Below are positions 10,178-19,704 of a stretch of DNA of 64,000 nucleotides, one piece after another. The stretch is taken from assembly GCA_947626505.1 (NCBI GenBank), contig CANQSN010000003.1, positions 1 through 64,000 on the forward strand, given 5' to 3'. This DNA comes from an uncultured Lachnospiraceae bacterium. GTDB taxonomy: Bacteria; Bacillota; Clostridia; Lachnospirales; Lachnospiraceae. The position numbers and the translations under genes were made by a program. The notes below the pieces were generated by a model. That model saw only the letters and a list, made by a program, of their open reading frames with translations, was not told where the DNA came from and did not search any database. How positions within the stretch are numbered: position 1 is the first letter of the stretch; each line of letters starts with the position of its first letter.

Positions 10178-11092
10178 TTACTTATTTTCATTGACATACT
10201 CTGCCATAATCTCTTTTCTGATTTCTTGCTCTAACTCTTTTCTGATAGTAACCCTAAGTCTTTCCTCCGTTTCCTTCTCAATCGTCTCTCTAAGCTCCTT
10301 CTCTACATTCTGACGTATTCTTTCTCTCATCTTCATCCGCTTAGTAGGCTTTCCGCCTCTTATAATACTGACATACTCGTCTGCAACAGCGTCAATATCT
10401 CCAAATCTTTTAACCTCGCCATGGTCAAGAATAATCGCCTTATTACATATCCTTCTAACCTGCTTTACGGAATGCGATACAAATAATACCGTAACTCCCT
10501 TATCAAACATTCCCTGAAGCTTAGCCTCGCTTTTCTTTCTAAATGCAGCGTCTCCTACCGCAAGCACTTCGTCCAAAATCAAAATCTCAGGCTCCACAAC
10601 CGTTGCGATAGAAAAACCGAGTCTTGCCTTCATTCCTGAAGAATAATTCTTAATAGGAACGTCTATAAACTCCCCTAATTCTGAAAATTCCACAATCTCG
10701 TCATACTTTTCATCAATAAACTCCTTTGTATATCCCAGCACAGCGCCATATAAATAAATATTCTCGGCGCCGGTATACTGCTTGTCAAAGCCCGCCCCCA
10801 GCTCTAAAAGCGGTACAATCTTCCCCCTGGTTACAATGCTGCCCTCAGTAGGCTTTAAAACTCCCGCAATGACCTTAAGCAGAGTGCTTTTGCCGGCTCC
10901 ATTTGTTCCCAGTATCCCTAAACGGTCTCCCTGCTGCAATTTAAAGGAAACATCCTTTAACGCCCAATATTCATTATATGAAATCTGCCCCTTTAAAGAC
11001 TTAATAAAATATTCCTTTAAATTGTCCACCTTTTCGGTGCTGAGATTGAATTTCATGGATACATGATCCACCTTTAATACCGGTTTAGCCAT
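10178..11092 (-). CDS. Polysaccharide/teichoic acid ABC exporter ATP-binding protein (TagH-type) with charged C-terminal extension
   Basis: GTNGAGKSTLLK Walker A, NYSSGMKARLGFSIATVVEPEILILDEVLAVGD signature and Walker B; K/R/E-rich helical tail. Confidence 0.9.
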   Translation of the reverse strand: MAKPVLKVDHVSMKFNLSTEKVDNLKEYFIKSLKGQISYNEYWALKDVSFKLQQGDRLGILGTNGAGKSTLLKVIAGVLKPTEGSIVTRGKIVPLLELGAGFDKQYTGAENIYLYGAVLGYTKEFIDEKYDEIVEFSELGEFIDVPIKNYSSGMKARLGFSIATVVEPEILILDEVLAVGDAAFRKKSEAKLQGMFDKGVTVLFVSHSVKQVRRICNKAIILDHGEVKRFGDIDAVADEYVSIIRGGKPTKRMKMRERIRQNVEKELRETIEKETEERLRVTIRKELEQEIRKEIMAEYVNENK

Positions 11093-11109
11093 AAAACTCC
11101 CTCACATTT

Positions 11110-11892
11110 CTATATATATAAGATAAATTTGTCTTGTTTCTTTATAAACAAAGCTACTCCAATTATAAAGCTTACTACTGAAAACAAAAATGCATATAGC
11201 AGCAATCCCCAGTGGATAGTATCTCCAAATATTCCATTACGGAATACAGTTATACAACAATACAATGGATTAAGATTAAAAATAAATTCCTTTGCAGCGT
11301 CTCCCTTAACTACATCCTCTACATGATAGAAAATAGCTGATGAATACATAATCAGCATTGTCGCCACACCCCAGAGATACTCTAAATCCCTGAAAAATAC
11401 GTTCAGGGTAGATAAAATCATACCAACTCCTATTGTCATAATACCTACAATAATCAATGGTAAAACGCATACCAGTACCTTGTATGTTGGAAACACTCCC
11501 AAAAACAAACTTACAAGTATAAGTATAATAAGTGATATTAAAAATATGGCATAATTATAAATAACTGTTGATAACGGATACATATATTTGGGAACATATA
11601 CCTTTTTAATCATTCCGGCATTTGCTCTTATTGACTTCATTGCAGCGGTAGTCCCACTGGAAAAAAAGCTGTATAAAAGCCTTCCGGATAAAATATAAAC
11701 CGGATAAGAACTGTTGCCGCGGTTCAAAAGATTGCCAAATATAACCGTAAGTACAATAGTAGTAAGCAACGGTTCAATTAATGTCCATAAAATACCAAGA
11801 TACGACCTTCGGTATTTTAATTTGATACCCTTTTTTACCAGCTCCATCAACAGAAACCGATATTTCATAAAATTTTGTATGAATACACGCAT
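11110..11892 (-). CDS. Polysaccharide/teichoic acid ABC exporter permease (TagG-type)
   Basis: KGIKLKYRRSYLGILWTLIEPLL ABC-2 signature, multiple TM segments, paired with the ATPase. Confidence 0.9.
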   Translation of the reverse strand: MRVFIQNFMKYRFLLMELVKKGIKLKYRRSYLGILWTLIEPLLTTIVLTVIFGNLLNRGNSSYPVYILSGRLLYSFFSSGTTAAMKSIRANAGMIKKVYVPKYMYPLSTVIYNYAIFLISLIILILVSLFLGVFPTYKVLVCVLPLIIVGIMTIGVGMILSTLNVFFRDLEYLWGVATMLIMYSSAIFYHVEDVVKGDAAKEFIFNLNPLYCCITVFRNGIFGDTIHWGLLLYAFLFSVVSFIIGVALFIKKQDKFILYI

Positions 11893-12005
11893 AGCCTGCT
11901 CCCATTCACAATAACTAAAACTCTAAATTACTTTACAAAACATAATATCACACAATATCTTCAATGTAAACTTAACAGCCAAAGTTTTACATATACGAAA
12001 TTGTA

Positions 12006-14285
12006 TCACACCTCTTTTTCTGCATCCTCATAAGCAAATACATCCGCCATTTCCACAAACATTTTACGCGCAAGCATTTCTGCGCTTCTGCCTGAGCCGG
12101 CGCAATACTTTGCAAAAAATGCGTCATACGCCTCTTTGTAATCAACCTTAGTCTTACTTTCATTTTTCATATAATCAATGATTTCCTGAGTAGTGCGGCA
12201 TACCGGCCCCGGCAGCTTCTTCTCGTTCCAATCAAAATAAAAATGCTCCTTGTGCTTCTCAAATTCCTCAAAATCATAAAAATAAAAATAAATCGGCCTT
12301 CTTAAACATGCATAATCAAACACCATTGAGGAGTAATCGGTAATCATAACATCGGATACCATCATCAACTCCTGTACATCATCATAAAAGCTGAAATCAT
12401 ATATAAAGCCTTCCAATGCCTGATCCAGTATTATTTTGCCCGTAATATAATCGTGGATTCTGATAAGTACAATATACTCGTCGCCAAGCTGTTCCTTCAT
12501 ACGATGAAGCCCAAGCTGCATCTTATAATAGCCCTCAACATCCGTTTCCTCATCCTCTCTCCACACAGGCGCATATAAAATCGTCTTTTTATCATCAGGC
12601 AGTCCCATGCTTTTCTTTAAACGCGCCTTCTCCTTAGAAGCGTCCGGCCTCATTAAATAGTCGTTTCTAGGTCTTCCAATCTGAAGAATCTGATTTACCT
12701 TTACCCCAAGTCCGGACTGATAGCACGCAGACGAGTACGTGTTACTGCTGATTACTGCATCCCACTGCTCTACCTGAGCCTTTAATCCTCGGCGCAAGGC
12801 GCCATCCACTGTATTAAAAGCCTGCTTATCCAAAAACAGTTTCTCCATCGGGGTATTAAGCCATGTGGAAATATATACCTGTTCTGTAGATTTGTACCAC
12901 CAAATAGGCTGTCTGGTATCCTTTATCCAATATTTTGCCCTTAATATGTAATAAAAATAACGTAAACTAAAAAGTTTTACAATTATTCTCTGACCTTCGA
13001 TGCGCTTTGCTAATTCCTTGTCATTGGCAACCCATACGCACCTGTATTCTCCGGGATAATTATCCTGTAAATACTTATATATGTATTTTACATCGCCATA
13101 ATACCGCTGTCCTCTTGCGCTTTCAAAAACTATATAGCGCTCCAGAATATCCATGTTGCCAAACATTTTCTCCGCCAAATAACGCAAAAAATTGCTTTTG
13201 CGCTGAAACAGATTCTCGCGCTTCTTACGCTTAATAAATGTTCCCATATATGCAATTGAACGTTTCATATCCCCATCGTGTAAAAGCTTCAAATGCTTTC
13301 TCTCCGCTCCGGAAAAACTGTTCACTACTCGCTTATCCACACGCTTCATCTGGTTTGCAAAAACCCTGTATAATGATGAAGCAAATTCCTGATCTTTGCT
13401 TTTACTTATCAAGCGGATTGCCACATTTACATAGCGGCTGCACATTGTCTCCTGAACTAACAGCATCATTTCAAGATTGCTTATACAATAGCTGTACGCC
13501 CTGTCATAACAGCGCATATAATCCTGCAAGCGCTGTTGCCAATTATAGCCTGCTTCATGAGAATACCTAAAGGTTCCCGACCTTCTGATATAACCGCCCT
13601 CCTCCACAGCCAGCGATTCCTCTGCATATATAAGCGCCTTACATATAAAAGGCGCATCCGGATATAATATAATATTTGAATCAAATATTATATCATTTTC
13701 TTTAAGAAAGCTTTTATGGAAAACACACCCAAGCACTGTAAAATCCTCTAAATCGTCTCTAAGCTCTACCATATATTGCAGGGCAGTCCTGTCATATACA
13801 GCCAACGCCTGGTCGATTGCAGGCCTCTTAGACAGCCTGTCTGTATCTGTCTCATATAAAAGCTCAACCTCCTCCTCATATTCTTCATGATAACCGCTAA
13901 GCAACGGATGCAGAGGCTTAACTCTTGTATACACCATAGGCACCGGCAGATTAGGCACAGCCTCTAATAGGGCGCGCAGCGTACCTGCCTCAAGCATGTC
14001 CTCCGGATCAACAAAAGTAATGTATTCGCCCTTCGCCTTAGACATACCAAAATTCCTTGCCGCCGCCAGACCATGTTCCTCGGTACATTCTACCTGATTT
14101 ATTGGATACTTGGCAGCATAAACCTTCGCATATTCCATTATTTGTTCATTTACTTTATCAGATGGAAAATCCCTTACAATCAGAACATCAAAATTATGTA
14201 TATCCTGATTCGCTATACTTTCCAAACATTCCTCTAAATACTTTGTTTCCTTTAACAGTGGAATAATCACCGTTAATTTACTCAT
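12006..14285 (-). CDS. Bifunctional GT2 glycosyltransferase / CDP-glycerol glycerophosphotransferase
   Basis: N-terminus MSKLTVIIPLLKETKYLEECLESI...GLAAARNFGMSKAKGEYITFVDPEDML (GT2); C-terminus STWLNTPMEKLFLD, LYAPVWREDE, MITDYSSMVFDYACLRRPIYFYFYD. Confidence 0.92.
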   Translation of the reverse strand: MSKLTVIIPLLKETKYLEECLESIANQDIHNFDVLIVRDFPSDKVNEQIMEYAKVYAAKYPINQVECTEEHGLAAARNFGMSKAKGEYITFVDPEDMLEAGTLRALLEAVPNLPVPMVYTRVKPLHPLLSGYHEEYEEEVELLYETDTDRLSKRPAIDQALAVYDRTALQYMVELRDDLEDFTVLGCVFHKSFLKENDIIFDSNIILYPDAPFICKALIYAEESLAVEEGGYIRRSGTFRYSHEAGYNWQQRLQDYMRCYDRAYSYCISNLEMMLLVQETMCSRYVNVAIRLISKSKDQEFASSLYRVFANQMKRVDKRVVNSFSGAERKHLKLLHDGDMKRSIAYMGTFIKRKKRENLFQRKSNFLRYLAEKMFGNMDILERYIVFESARGQRYYGDVKYIYKYLQDNYPGEYRCVWVANDKELAKRIEGQRIIVKLFSLRYFYYILRAKYWIKDTRQPIWWYKSTEQVYISTWLNTPMEKLFLDKQAFNTVDGALRRGLKAQVEQWDAVISSNTYSSACYQSGLGVKVNQILQIGRPRNDYLMRPDASKEKARLKKSMGLPDDKKTILYAPVWREDEETDVEGYYKMQLGLHRMKEQLGDEYIVLIRIHDYITGKIILDQALEGFIYDFSFYDDVQELMMVSDVMITDYSSMVFDYACLRRPIYFYFYDFEEFEKHKEHFYFDWNEKKLPGPVCRTTQEIIDYMKNESKTKVDYKEAYDAFFAKYCAGSGRSAEMLARKMFVEMADVFAYEDAEKEV

Positions 14286-14311
14286 AATAATTCACACACT
14301 TTCTTTATCAT

Positions 14312-14587
14312 TTAGTTCCCTTTGGGTACATCCATGTCTCTGTCTATCAACGCAGAAATCTCCTCCATTGCCGACTCCTCGTCTACTCCATCACAGGTTA
14401 TTGTTATAGAATCCCCCTGCTTAACCATTGCAGCCAACAAGCTCAAAACACTCTTTGCATCTGCATGGCTGTCTCCGCGGGAAAATGTAATACTACAGTC
14501 ATACTTAACTGCGGCCTTGCAAAGATTTGTAGCCGGACGTAAATGCAGCCCATTTTGGTCTGTTACTTTAATCACTTTTGTGAGCAC
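14312..14587 (-). CDS. HPr-family phosphocarrier protein
   Basis: GLHLRPAT and DAKSVLSLLAA motifs. GTG at 14587 places His at residue 15 and Ser at residue 46, the HPr phosphosites, with gaggga RBS; track start at 14605 is six codons too long. Confidence 0.9.
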   Translation of the reverse strand: MLTKVIKVTDQNGLHLRPATNLCKAAVKYDCSITFSRGDSHADAKSVLSLLAAMVKQGDSITITCDGVDEESAMEEISALIDRDMDVPKGN

Positions 14588-14655
14588 ATCCATTCCCTCT
14601 TTCATCTATCTTACATATAATGATGTACTTTATTCTATTCCAAATAGCTTATAAC

Positions 14656-16005
14656 TTATGACAAACGCTCCATAATAAAATCCGCCAGCTTGTTAGCCTC
14701 CTTCTCCAACTCCTCTTTATCCTGTCCCTCAATCATAACGCGGACTAAAGGCTCTGTCCCGCTGGGACGGATTAACACTCTGCCCTTTCCGTCAAAGCGC
14801 TCCTCAAGCTCTGCAATAGCCTTTTGAATCTCTTCATCCTCCATATATTTATTCTTTTTCTTGTTAGACACCTTTGCATTTACTAATACCTGCGGAAGTA
14901 CCTTTACCACAGAAGCAAGCTCTGATAACGGTTTCTTTTTATTAACCATAACGTCAAGCAAATGCATAGCTGACAAAAGCCCGTCTCCCGTAGTATTCTC
15001 ATCAAGAAAAATGATATGTCCCGACTGCTCGCCGCCAAGCGAATATCCCTTTTCCCTCATGCATTCCAAAACATAGCGGTCCCCTACTACTGTCTGCTCA
15101 ATGTTAAGATTCTGTTTATCCGCCATAATATAAAAACCAAGATTACTCATAACAGTAGCCACAATAGTGTCCTTCTTAAGCTGCCCCTTCTCTCTCATAT
15201 ACAAACCGCAGATTGCCATCAATTGGTCGCCATCCACTACGTTCCCCTTCTCGTCCACTGCTAAAAGCCTGTCCGCATCACCGTCAAATGCCAGTCCTAC
15301 CTGAGCGTTATTTGCCAGAACAGCTTTTTTAAGCGAGCTTAAATGAGTAGAGCCGCAGTCTTTATTTATATTTGTGCCATCCGGCTCATTATGCAGCACA
15401 ACTAAATCTGCTCCCAAACGTTCTAAGGCTTTTGGCGATGTATAAAATGCAGCCCCATTAGCGCAATCTATAACAATCTTCATTCCTGAAAGATCTATAG
15501 GCACGCTTCCGGTAATAAAATTAATATATTTTTCTTTTGCCTCAAAATCGTATGTCAGCTCTCCAACACCGTATCCTGTCGGTCTTGCAACCTCCTCTAA
15601 ATCATTTCGTATAATCTCCTCCATACGGTCTTCCATCTCATCTGACAGCTTAAATCCATCTCCGTTAAAGAACTTTATACCATTAAATTCAGATGGGTTA
15701 TGCGAGGCAGAAATAACCACTCCCGCATCAGCCTTCATCTGTCTTGCCAGATACGCTACTGCCGGAGTAGGAATTACCCCAAGGTAAACTGCATCTGCAC
15801 CGGCAGAACAAATACCTGCCATAAGCGCCATTGCCAGCATATCTCCTGATTTCCTTGTATCACATCCTACAATAATCTTAGGCTTATGGTGTTTGTTCTC
15901 TGTAAGCACATGGGCTCCAACCTGTCCAAGCTTTGTAGCCAGCTCAACTGTAAGCTCTTTGTTTGCCACTCCTCTTACACCATCTGTTCCAAATAATCGG
16001 CTCAT
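14656..16005 (-). CDS. glmM: Phosphoglucosamine mutase
   Basis: MSRLFGTDGVRGVAN, ISASHNPSEFNGIKFF, AFDGDADRLLAVDEKG, GGEQSGHIIF, RPSGTEPLVRVMIEG. Confidence 0.97.
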   Translation of the reverse strand: MSRLFGTDGVRGVANKELTVELATKLGQVGAHVLTENKHHKPKIIVGCDTRKSGDMLAMALMAGICSAGADAVYLGVIPTPAVAYLARQMKADAGVVISASHNPSEFNGIKFFNGDGFKLSDEMEDRMEEIIRNDLEEVARPTGYGVGELTYDFEAKEKYINFITGSVPIDLSGMKIVIDCANGAAFYTSPKALERLGADLVVLHNEPDGTNINKDCGSTHLSSLKKAVLANNAQVGLAFDGDADRLLAVDEKGNVVDGDQLMAICGLYMREKGQLKKDTIVATVMSNLGFYIMADKQNLNIEQTVVGDRYVLECMREKGYSLGGEQSGHIIFLDENTTGDGLLSAMHLLDVMVNKKKPLSELASVVKVLPQVLVNAKVSNKKKNKYMEDEEIQKAIAELEERFDGKGRVLIRPSGTEPLVRVMIEGQDKEELEKEANKLADFIMERLS

Positions 16006-16026
16006 AAAACTCTCCTTTCAATGCTG

Positions 16027-17259
16027 TTAATTGGAATTCTTTCCAACCCTTAGCTTCACCTTTCCATCAACAGTTGCACTAACTCCTTCCACCTCTGCCA
16101 GTACTATATCGCAAACATAGCTTCCCATGGAATAACCCGACACCTCCACCATCGGATTAAAATCTACAGCAGTCAGACTGTCAAGCTTACTTCTGAAGCC
16201 TCTCAAAGTAACTTTTATCTTTGTATTCCTGTCAATCAAATAACTGTATTTGGGCGTTCCTCCGGCAATGTCAATCTGGTCGGCGTTTATTGTAATAGTT
16301 CTTGTGGTAATCTGTCCCACTTTAGCAGTAACCATAATCTGCTGCTCCGGTTCAGTAAGCACCACGCCCTCCGGAACATAGTCCTCCACAGCAAACGACT
16401 GCTCATAGTCGCTGCTAAGTCCGGTAATATCCACATCTGGAATTGTAAGCTCTTTAATAGAAGCTAATACCTCGTCTGTTCCGGCAATTGTAATACTTTG
16501 GGGCTCATAATTCAAGCTCTCTAAACTGTAGCCCAGCGCCGGCTGACCTTTAGCAGTTACATTTACTGATATTTCCTTTGTTTTTAACACCTGAACTGTA
16601 ACCTCGGCCCTTTTTGAATCTGAATGCAGTCTGGTCTTATCAAGCTCGTCGCCGTCCCCGTCAAAATACGATAATACGCATTTGTCAGAAACCTCTCGGC
16701 TGGCATGTTTTACATTGATAAATGCGCTTACCTTGTCAATCTTTCTGACTAAGCTCTTAGGTCCTGTAACCTCTACAATATTAGGAGTTACCACCTTTTG
16801 TCCCAAAGCATAACCGTAAGCCACATCTCCCTCCGTCACAATATTTATCGGGAAGCTTTCAGTTGCTTCATCCTCCAAAGCCACGCACAATGTATTGGAA
16901 TTTCTGTAAATCTCTATGTCAAGATTGTTATTCTTCGGGTAAATCTCCACAGGAACCGAATAAACTTCAGACATATGGGACAAATCCGCCACTACATTGA
17001 AATCCTTCGCTCTAAGGTTATCAAGCGCACTTCTTCTGCCCTTCACAGTAAACGTTGCGGTCTCCCCGCTCTTAATCTCATATACCTTACCGATAGAATC
17101 CAGCACCTGCTCGTTTGTCACCTTTACCTCGACATCCCTGAATTGTTTTGTTGACACAGGATTCTCTATATTTGCAACAACCAGCCACAAAAGTATAGCT
17201 AACAGCAGGGAAAGCAACTTAAGGCCCGGATTATTTAGAAGCATCTTCTTTAATTTCAC
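16027..17259 (-). CDS. cdaR: YbbR-domain protein, CdaA regulator
   Basis: N-terminal TM (GLKLLSLLLAILLWLVV), repeated YbbR-like repeats, between cdaA and glmM. Confidence 0.88.
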   Translation of the reverse strand: MKLKKMLLNNPGLKLLSLLLAILLWLVVANIENPVSTKQFRDVEVKVTNEQVLDSIGKVYEIKSGETATFTVKGRRSALDNLRAKDFNVVADLSHMSEVYSVPVEIYPKNNNLDIEIYRNSNTLCVALEDEATESFPINIVTEGDVAYGYALGQKVVTPNIVEVTGPKSLVRKIDKVSAFINVKHASREVSDKCVLSYFDGDGDELDKTRLHSDSKRAEVTVQVLKTKEISVNVTAKGQPALGYSLESLNYEPQSITIAGTDEVLASIKELTIPDVDITGLSSDYEQSFAVEDYVPEGVVLTEPEQQIMVTAKVGQITTRTITINADQIDIAGGTPKYSYLIDRNTKIKVTLRGFRSKLDSLTAVDFNPMVEVSGYSMGSYVCDIVLAEVEGVSATVDGKVKLRVGKNSN

Positions 17260-18124
17260 GGTTCATACGCCCTTTCCATATTTTAAACTTTTTAACATCT
17301 ATCGTCTTTCTCTGCAAATAACTGAGCTTCTTTCTGACAGACTCTGCATCCACATCGCGGTAAATCTCCCCGCCTATTACAACTGAAACCATGCCGGTTT
17401 CTTCCGATACTACAATCGTTAAACTATCCGACACCTCGCTTATCCCCAACGCCGCCCTGTGCCTTGTACCAAGCTCCTTATTAATATCCAGATTAGATGT
17501 AAGCGGCAAATAACAGGTGGCGGATACAATACGGTTATTACGGATAATAACCGCTCCATCATGCAGAGGCGTATTTTTTTCAAAAATATTGATTAAAAGC
17601 TGGCTGCTGACTGCCGCATCTACAGCAATCCCAGTACGCTCATACTCTCCCAGCGCAACCTCCTGCTCAACCACAATCAAAGCCCCTGTTTTATATTTTG
17701 CCATTTCAAATGTAGCCTTAACAATCTCGTTTATCGTTCTCTGGCTGAACCTCTCCGACTTACCGCTCTGGTCGTCAGAGGACGGAAGCAGGCTTGCAAC
17801 AATATTCTTTCTTCCAAGCTGCTCTAAAGCATTTCTGAATTCCGGTTGGAATACAATTATAATCGCAATTACTCCCACATTAAACATCTTTGTAAAAATC
17901 CATAATATAGTGTTTAACTGGAATACCGCCGCAATTATCATCAGAGCAATCAGCACCAGAAAGCCTTTAAACAGTGACCACGCCCTTGTCTTCTTAACCC
18001 AGCGGAAAATCTGATAGATTAAAAAAGTAATAATCACTATCTCAATAACATCTGTTACCTGAATCCTCGGAAATGACATCCAGTATAGATATTTTTCTAT
18101 AAACTCTAGGATTCGATTATTCAT
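17231..18124 (-). CDS. cdaA: Diadenylate cyclase CdaA
   Basis: N-terminal TMs, LHDGAVII (DGA) and LGTRHRAALG (RHR) catalytic motifs. Confidence 0.96.
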   Translation of the reverse strand: MNNRILEFIEKYLYWMSFPRIQVTDVIEIVIITFLIYQIFRWVKKTRAWSLFKGFLVLIALMIIAAVFQLNTILWIFTKMFNVGVIAIIIVFQPEFRNALEQLGRKNIVASLLPSSDDQSGKSERFSQRTINEIVKATFEMAKYKTGALIVVEQEVALGEYERTGIAVDAAVSSQLLINIFEKNTPLHDGAVIIRNNRIVSATCYLPLTSNLDINKELGTRHRAALGISEVSDSLTIVVSEETGMVSVVIGGEIYRDVDAESVRKKLSYLQRKTIDVKKFKIWKGRMNREIKEDASK

Positions 18125-18128
18125 AATA

Positions 18129-19067
18129 CTACTCCTGCCTTATTTCTCTAGTATTAATCTTCTTGACATTTATATTCTTTGCGGAAACCGTTACCTTAGG
18201 AACCGCCTTTACATAATAATAGTAATCATCATCTTCAAACTGCACAATCTCTACTCTGCTGTAATCCACCACACATTTGAAAAACTGGACTACCAAAGCA
18301 ACTGCGCAGGAAATCATTGAACCAAACAAAATAACGCTTATCCCAAGCTCGTCCTCCAGCAAAACGCTTCCTGCCAAAAGTCCCAGAATCATCAAAACCA
18401 TTCCTGATACAATTGCAATAACCCATGAGTAATGTATGGAGCTGCGGTAAATCATATAAGTCACCATTATCACGACAGAGAATACTACTATAAACATTAG
18501 CATTTCCTGATTCCTTATAAGGCTGTCTATTATAAATGTAATAGGTTGGACTGAGCTTTCATCTGTGGAGGCTGTTAAAAACGACTGCAATTCATGGGCA
18601 TGTACGCTGTAATAGTACAATACAATTCCGCAAATAACGGGAACAATCCCTACAGGGCCAACCAGCATCGCAACAAGCAGCGGCACGCAGCATGGAAGCT
18701 TCATAAGCAGCGCCATAGTAATCAGTACAATATAGCTCTTGCCGGGCACTAACCTTAAATAAAGCAGGTAAACAACCGCCACAAATGCAAGCCAGACAAC
18801 CGCCGCCTCCATACTTAAGCTTAATAAATCCACAAACGCTATCAAAAATGCGATTAAAGAAATAACTCCGCTCGGTATAAATGCACACACAAAGGATACT
18901 CCCAAAATAAAGCTGATTCTGTATATATCTTCGTTATACCCAAACAACTCCTTGAAAGAAAAATATAATATCATCATATATAGGAAACGGATTAAAAAAA
19001 TAAAAAAACGTTCCCGCTTCTGGTAGAAAGAACAAATCCTATCCCTAATAATCAATAAATTCATCAT
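18129..19067 (-). CDS. Uncharacterised polytopic membrane protein upstream of cdaA
   Basis: Many hydrophobic segments; acidic/aromatic QFEDDDYYYYVKAVPKV C-terminal tail; start moved to ATG 19067, overlapping the upstream gene. Confidence 0.7.
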   Translation of the reverse strand: MMNLLIIRDRICSFYQKRERFFIFLIRFLYMMILYFSFKELFGYNEDIYRISFILGVSFVCAFIPSGVISLIAFLIAFVDLLSLSMEAAVVWLAFVAVVYLLYLRLVPGKSYIVLITMALLMKLPCCVPLLVAMLVGPVGIVPVICGIVLYYYSVHAHELQSFLTASTDESSVQPITFIIDSLIRNQEMLMFIVVFSVVIMVTYMIYRSSIHYSWVIAIVSGMVLMILGLLAGSVLLEDELGISVILFGSMISCAVALVVQFFKCVVDYSRVEIVQFEDDDYYYYVKAVPKVTVSAKNINVKKINTREIRQE

Positions 19068-19503
19068 TTTGTTCAACCACTCCCCCTTCCTCAAACACTT
19101 TAGGGCTCTTATCCTGTTCATTGCTATAAATGGACTGCAATTTCTTTAAATCCCTATAATACCTGCGAATCCCTTTTTTGGCTCTATCAAACTGCTTCGC
19201 ATATATCGCTCTTGATATTACATAATATACCATAAGCAAAACAAAAAATGCTATAATAGCAATAATACTAATATTTTTAATTCCAAACTTATTAATCAGC
19301 TTAAAAAGCTGCTCATAATATGCCAATATAACTATTCCTGACATTAAAGCAAATGCGATTATTACAGAAAATATACTCTTTAACATCTGCAGCTTCACAT
19401 AATCCTTTTTAAAATATCCTGCCAACTGCAGCTCTTTTTTACTATTATGCTTCTCATAACATGCGCATTTTGTCATTATACGAACCTTTTCCTGATTAAT
19501 CAC
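19045..19503 (-). CDS. Uncharacterised small membrane protein, two predicted TM segments
   Basis: Two hydrophobic stretches, basic linker, acidic C-terminus; operon-like with the downstream genes. Confidence 0.6.
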   Translation of the reverse strand: MINQEKVRIMTKCACYEKHNSKKELQLAGYFKKDYVKLQMLKSIFSVIIAFALMSGIVILAYYEQLFKLINKFGIKNISIIAIIAFFVLLMVYYVISRAIYAKQFDRAKKGIRRYYRDLKKLQSIYSNEQDKSPKVFEEGGVVEQNDEFIDY

Positions 19504-19651
19504 ACCTTCCCACCTCCAACCGCAAAACAGTTATATCATATATATTCCTAACCGCTGGTAATAGTCTATTTACTTATTATTGCCAATCATTGAATAGTAT
19601 ACCATAGAATACTACTTTATTCAAACATGGCGTTAGTATTTATGTAACAAA

Positions 19652-19680
19652 AAAAGCACTAAAAATAGTGCTTTTTTTAT
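19652..19680 (-). terminator. Terminator downstream of the FN3 protein gene
   Basis: aaaaagcactaaaaatagtgctttttttat hairpin; A-run gives a U-tract on the minus transcript. Confidence 0.75.
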
Positions 19681-19704
19681 TTTATAATTACTATAAATTT
19701 TTTA

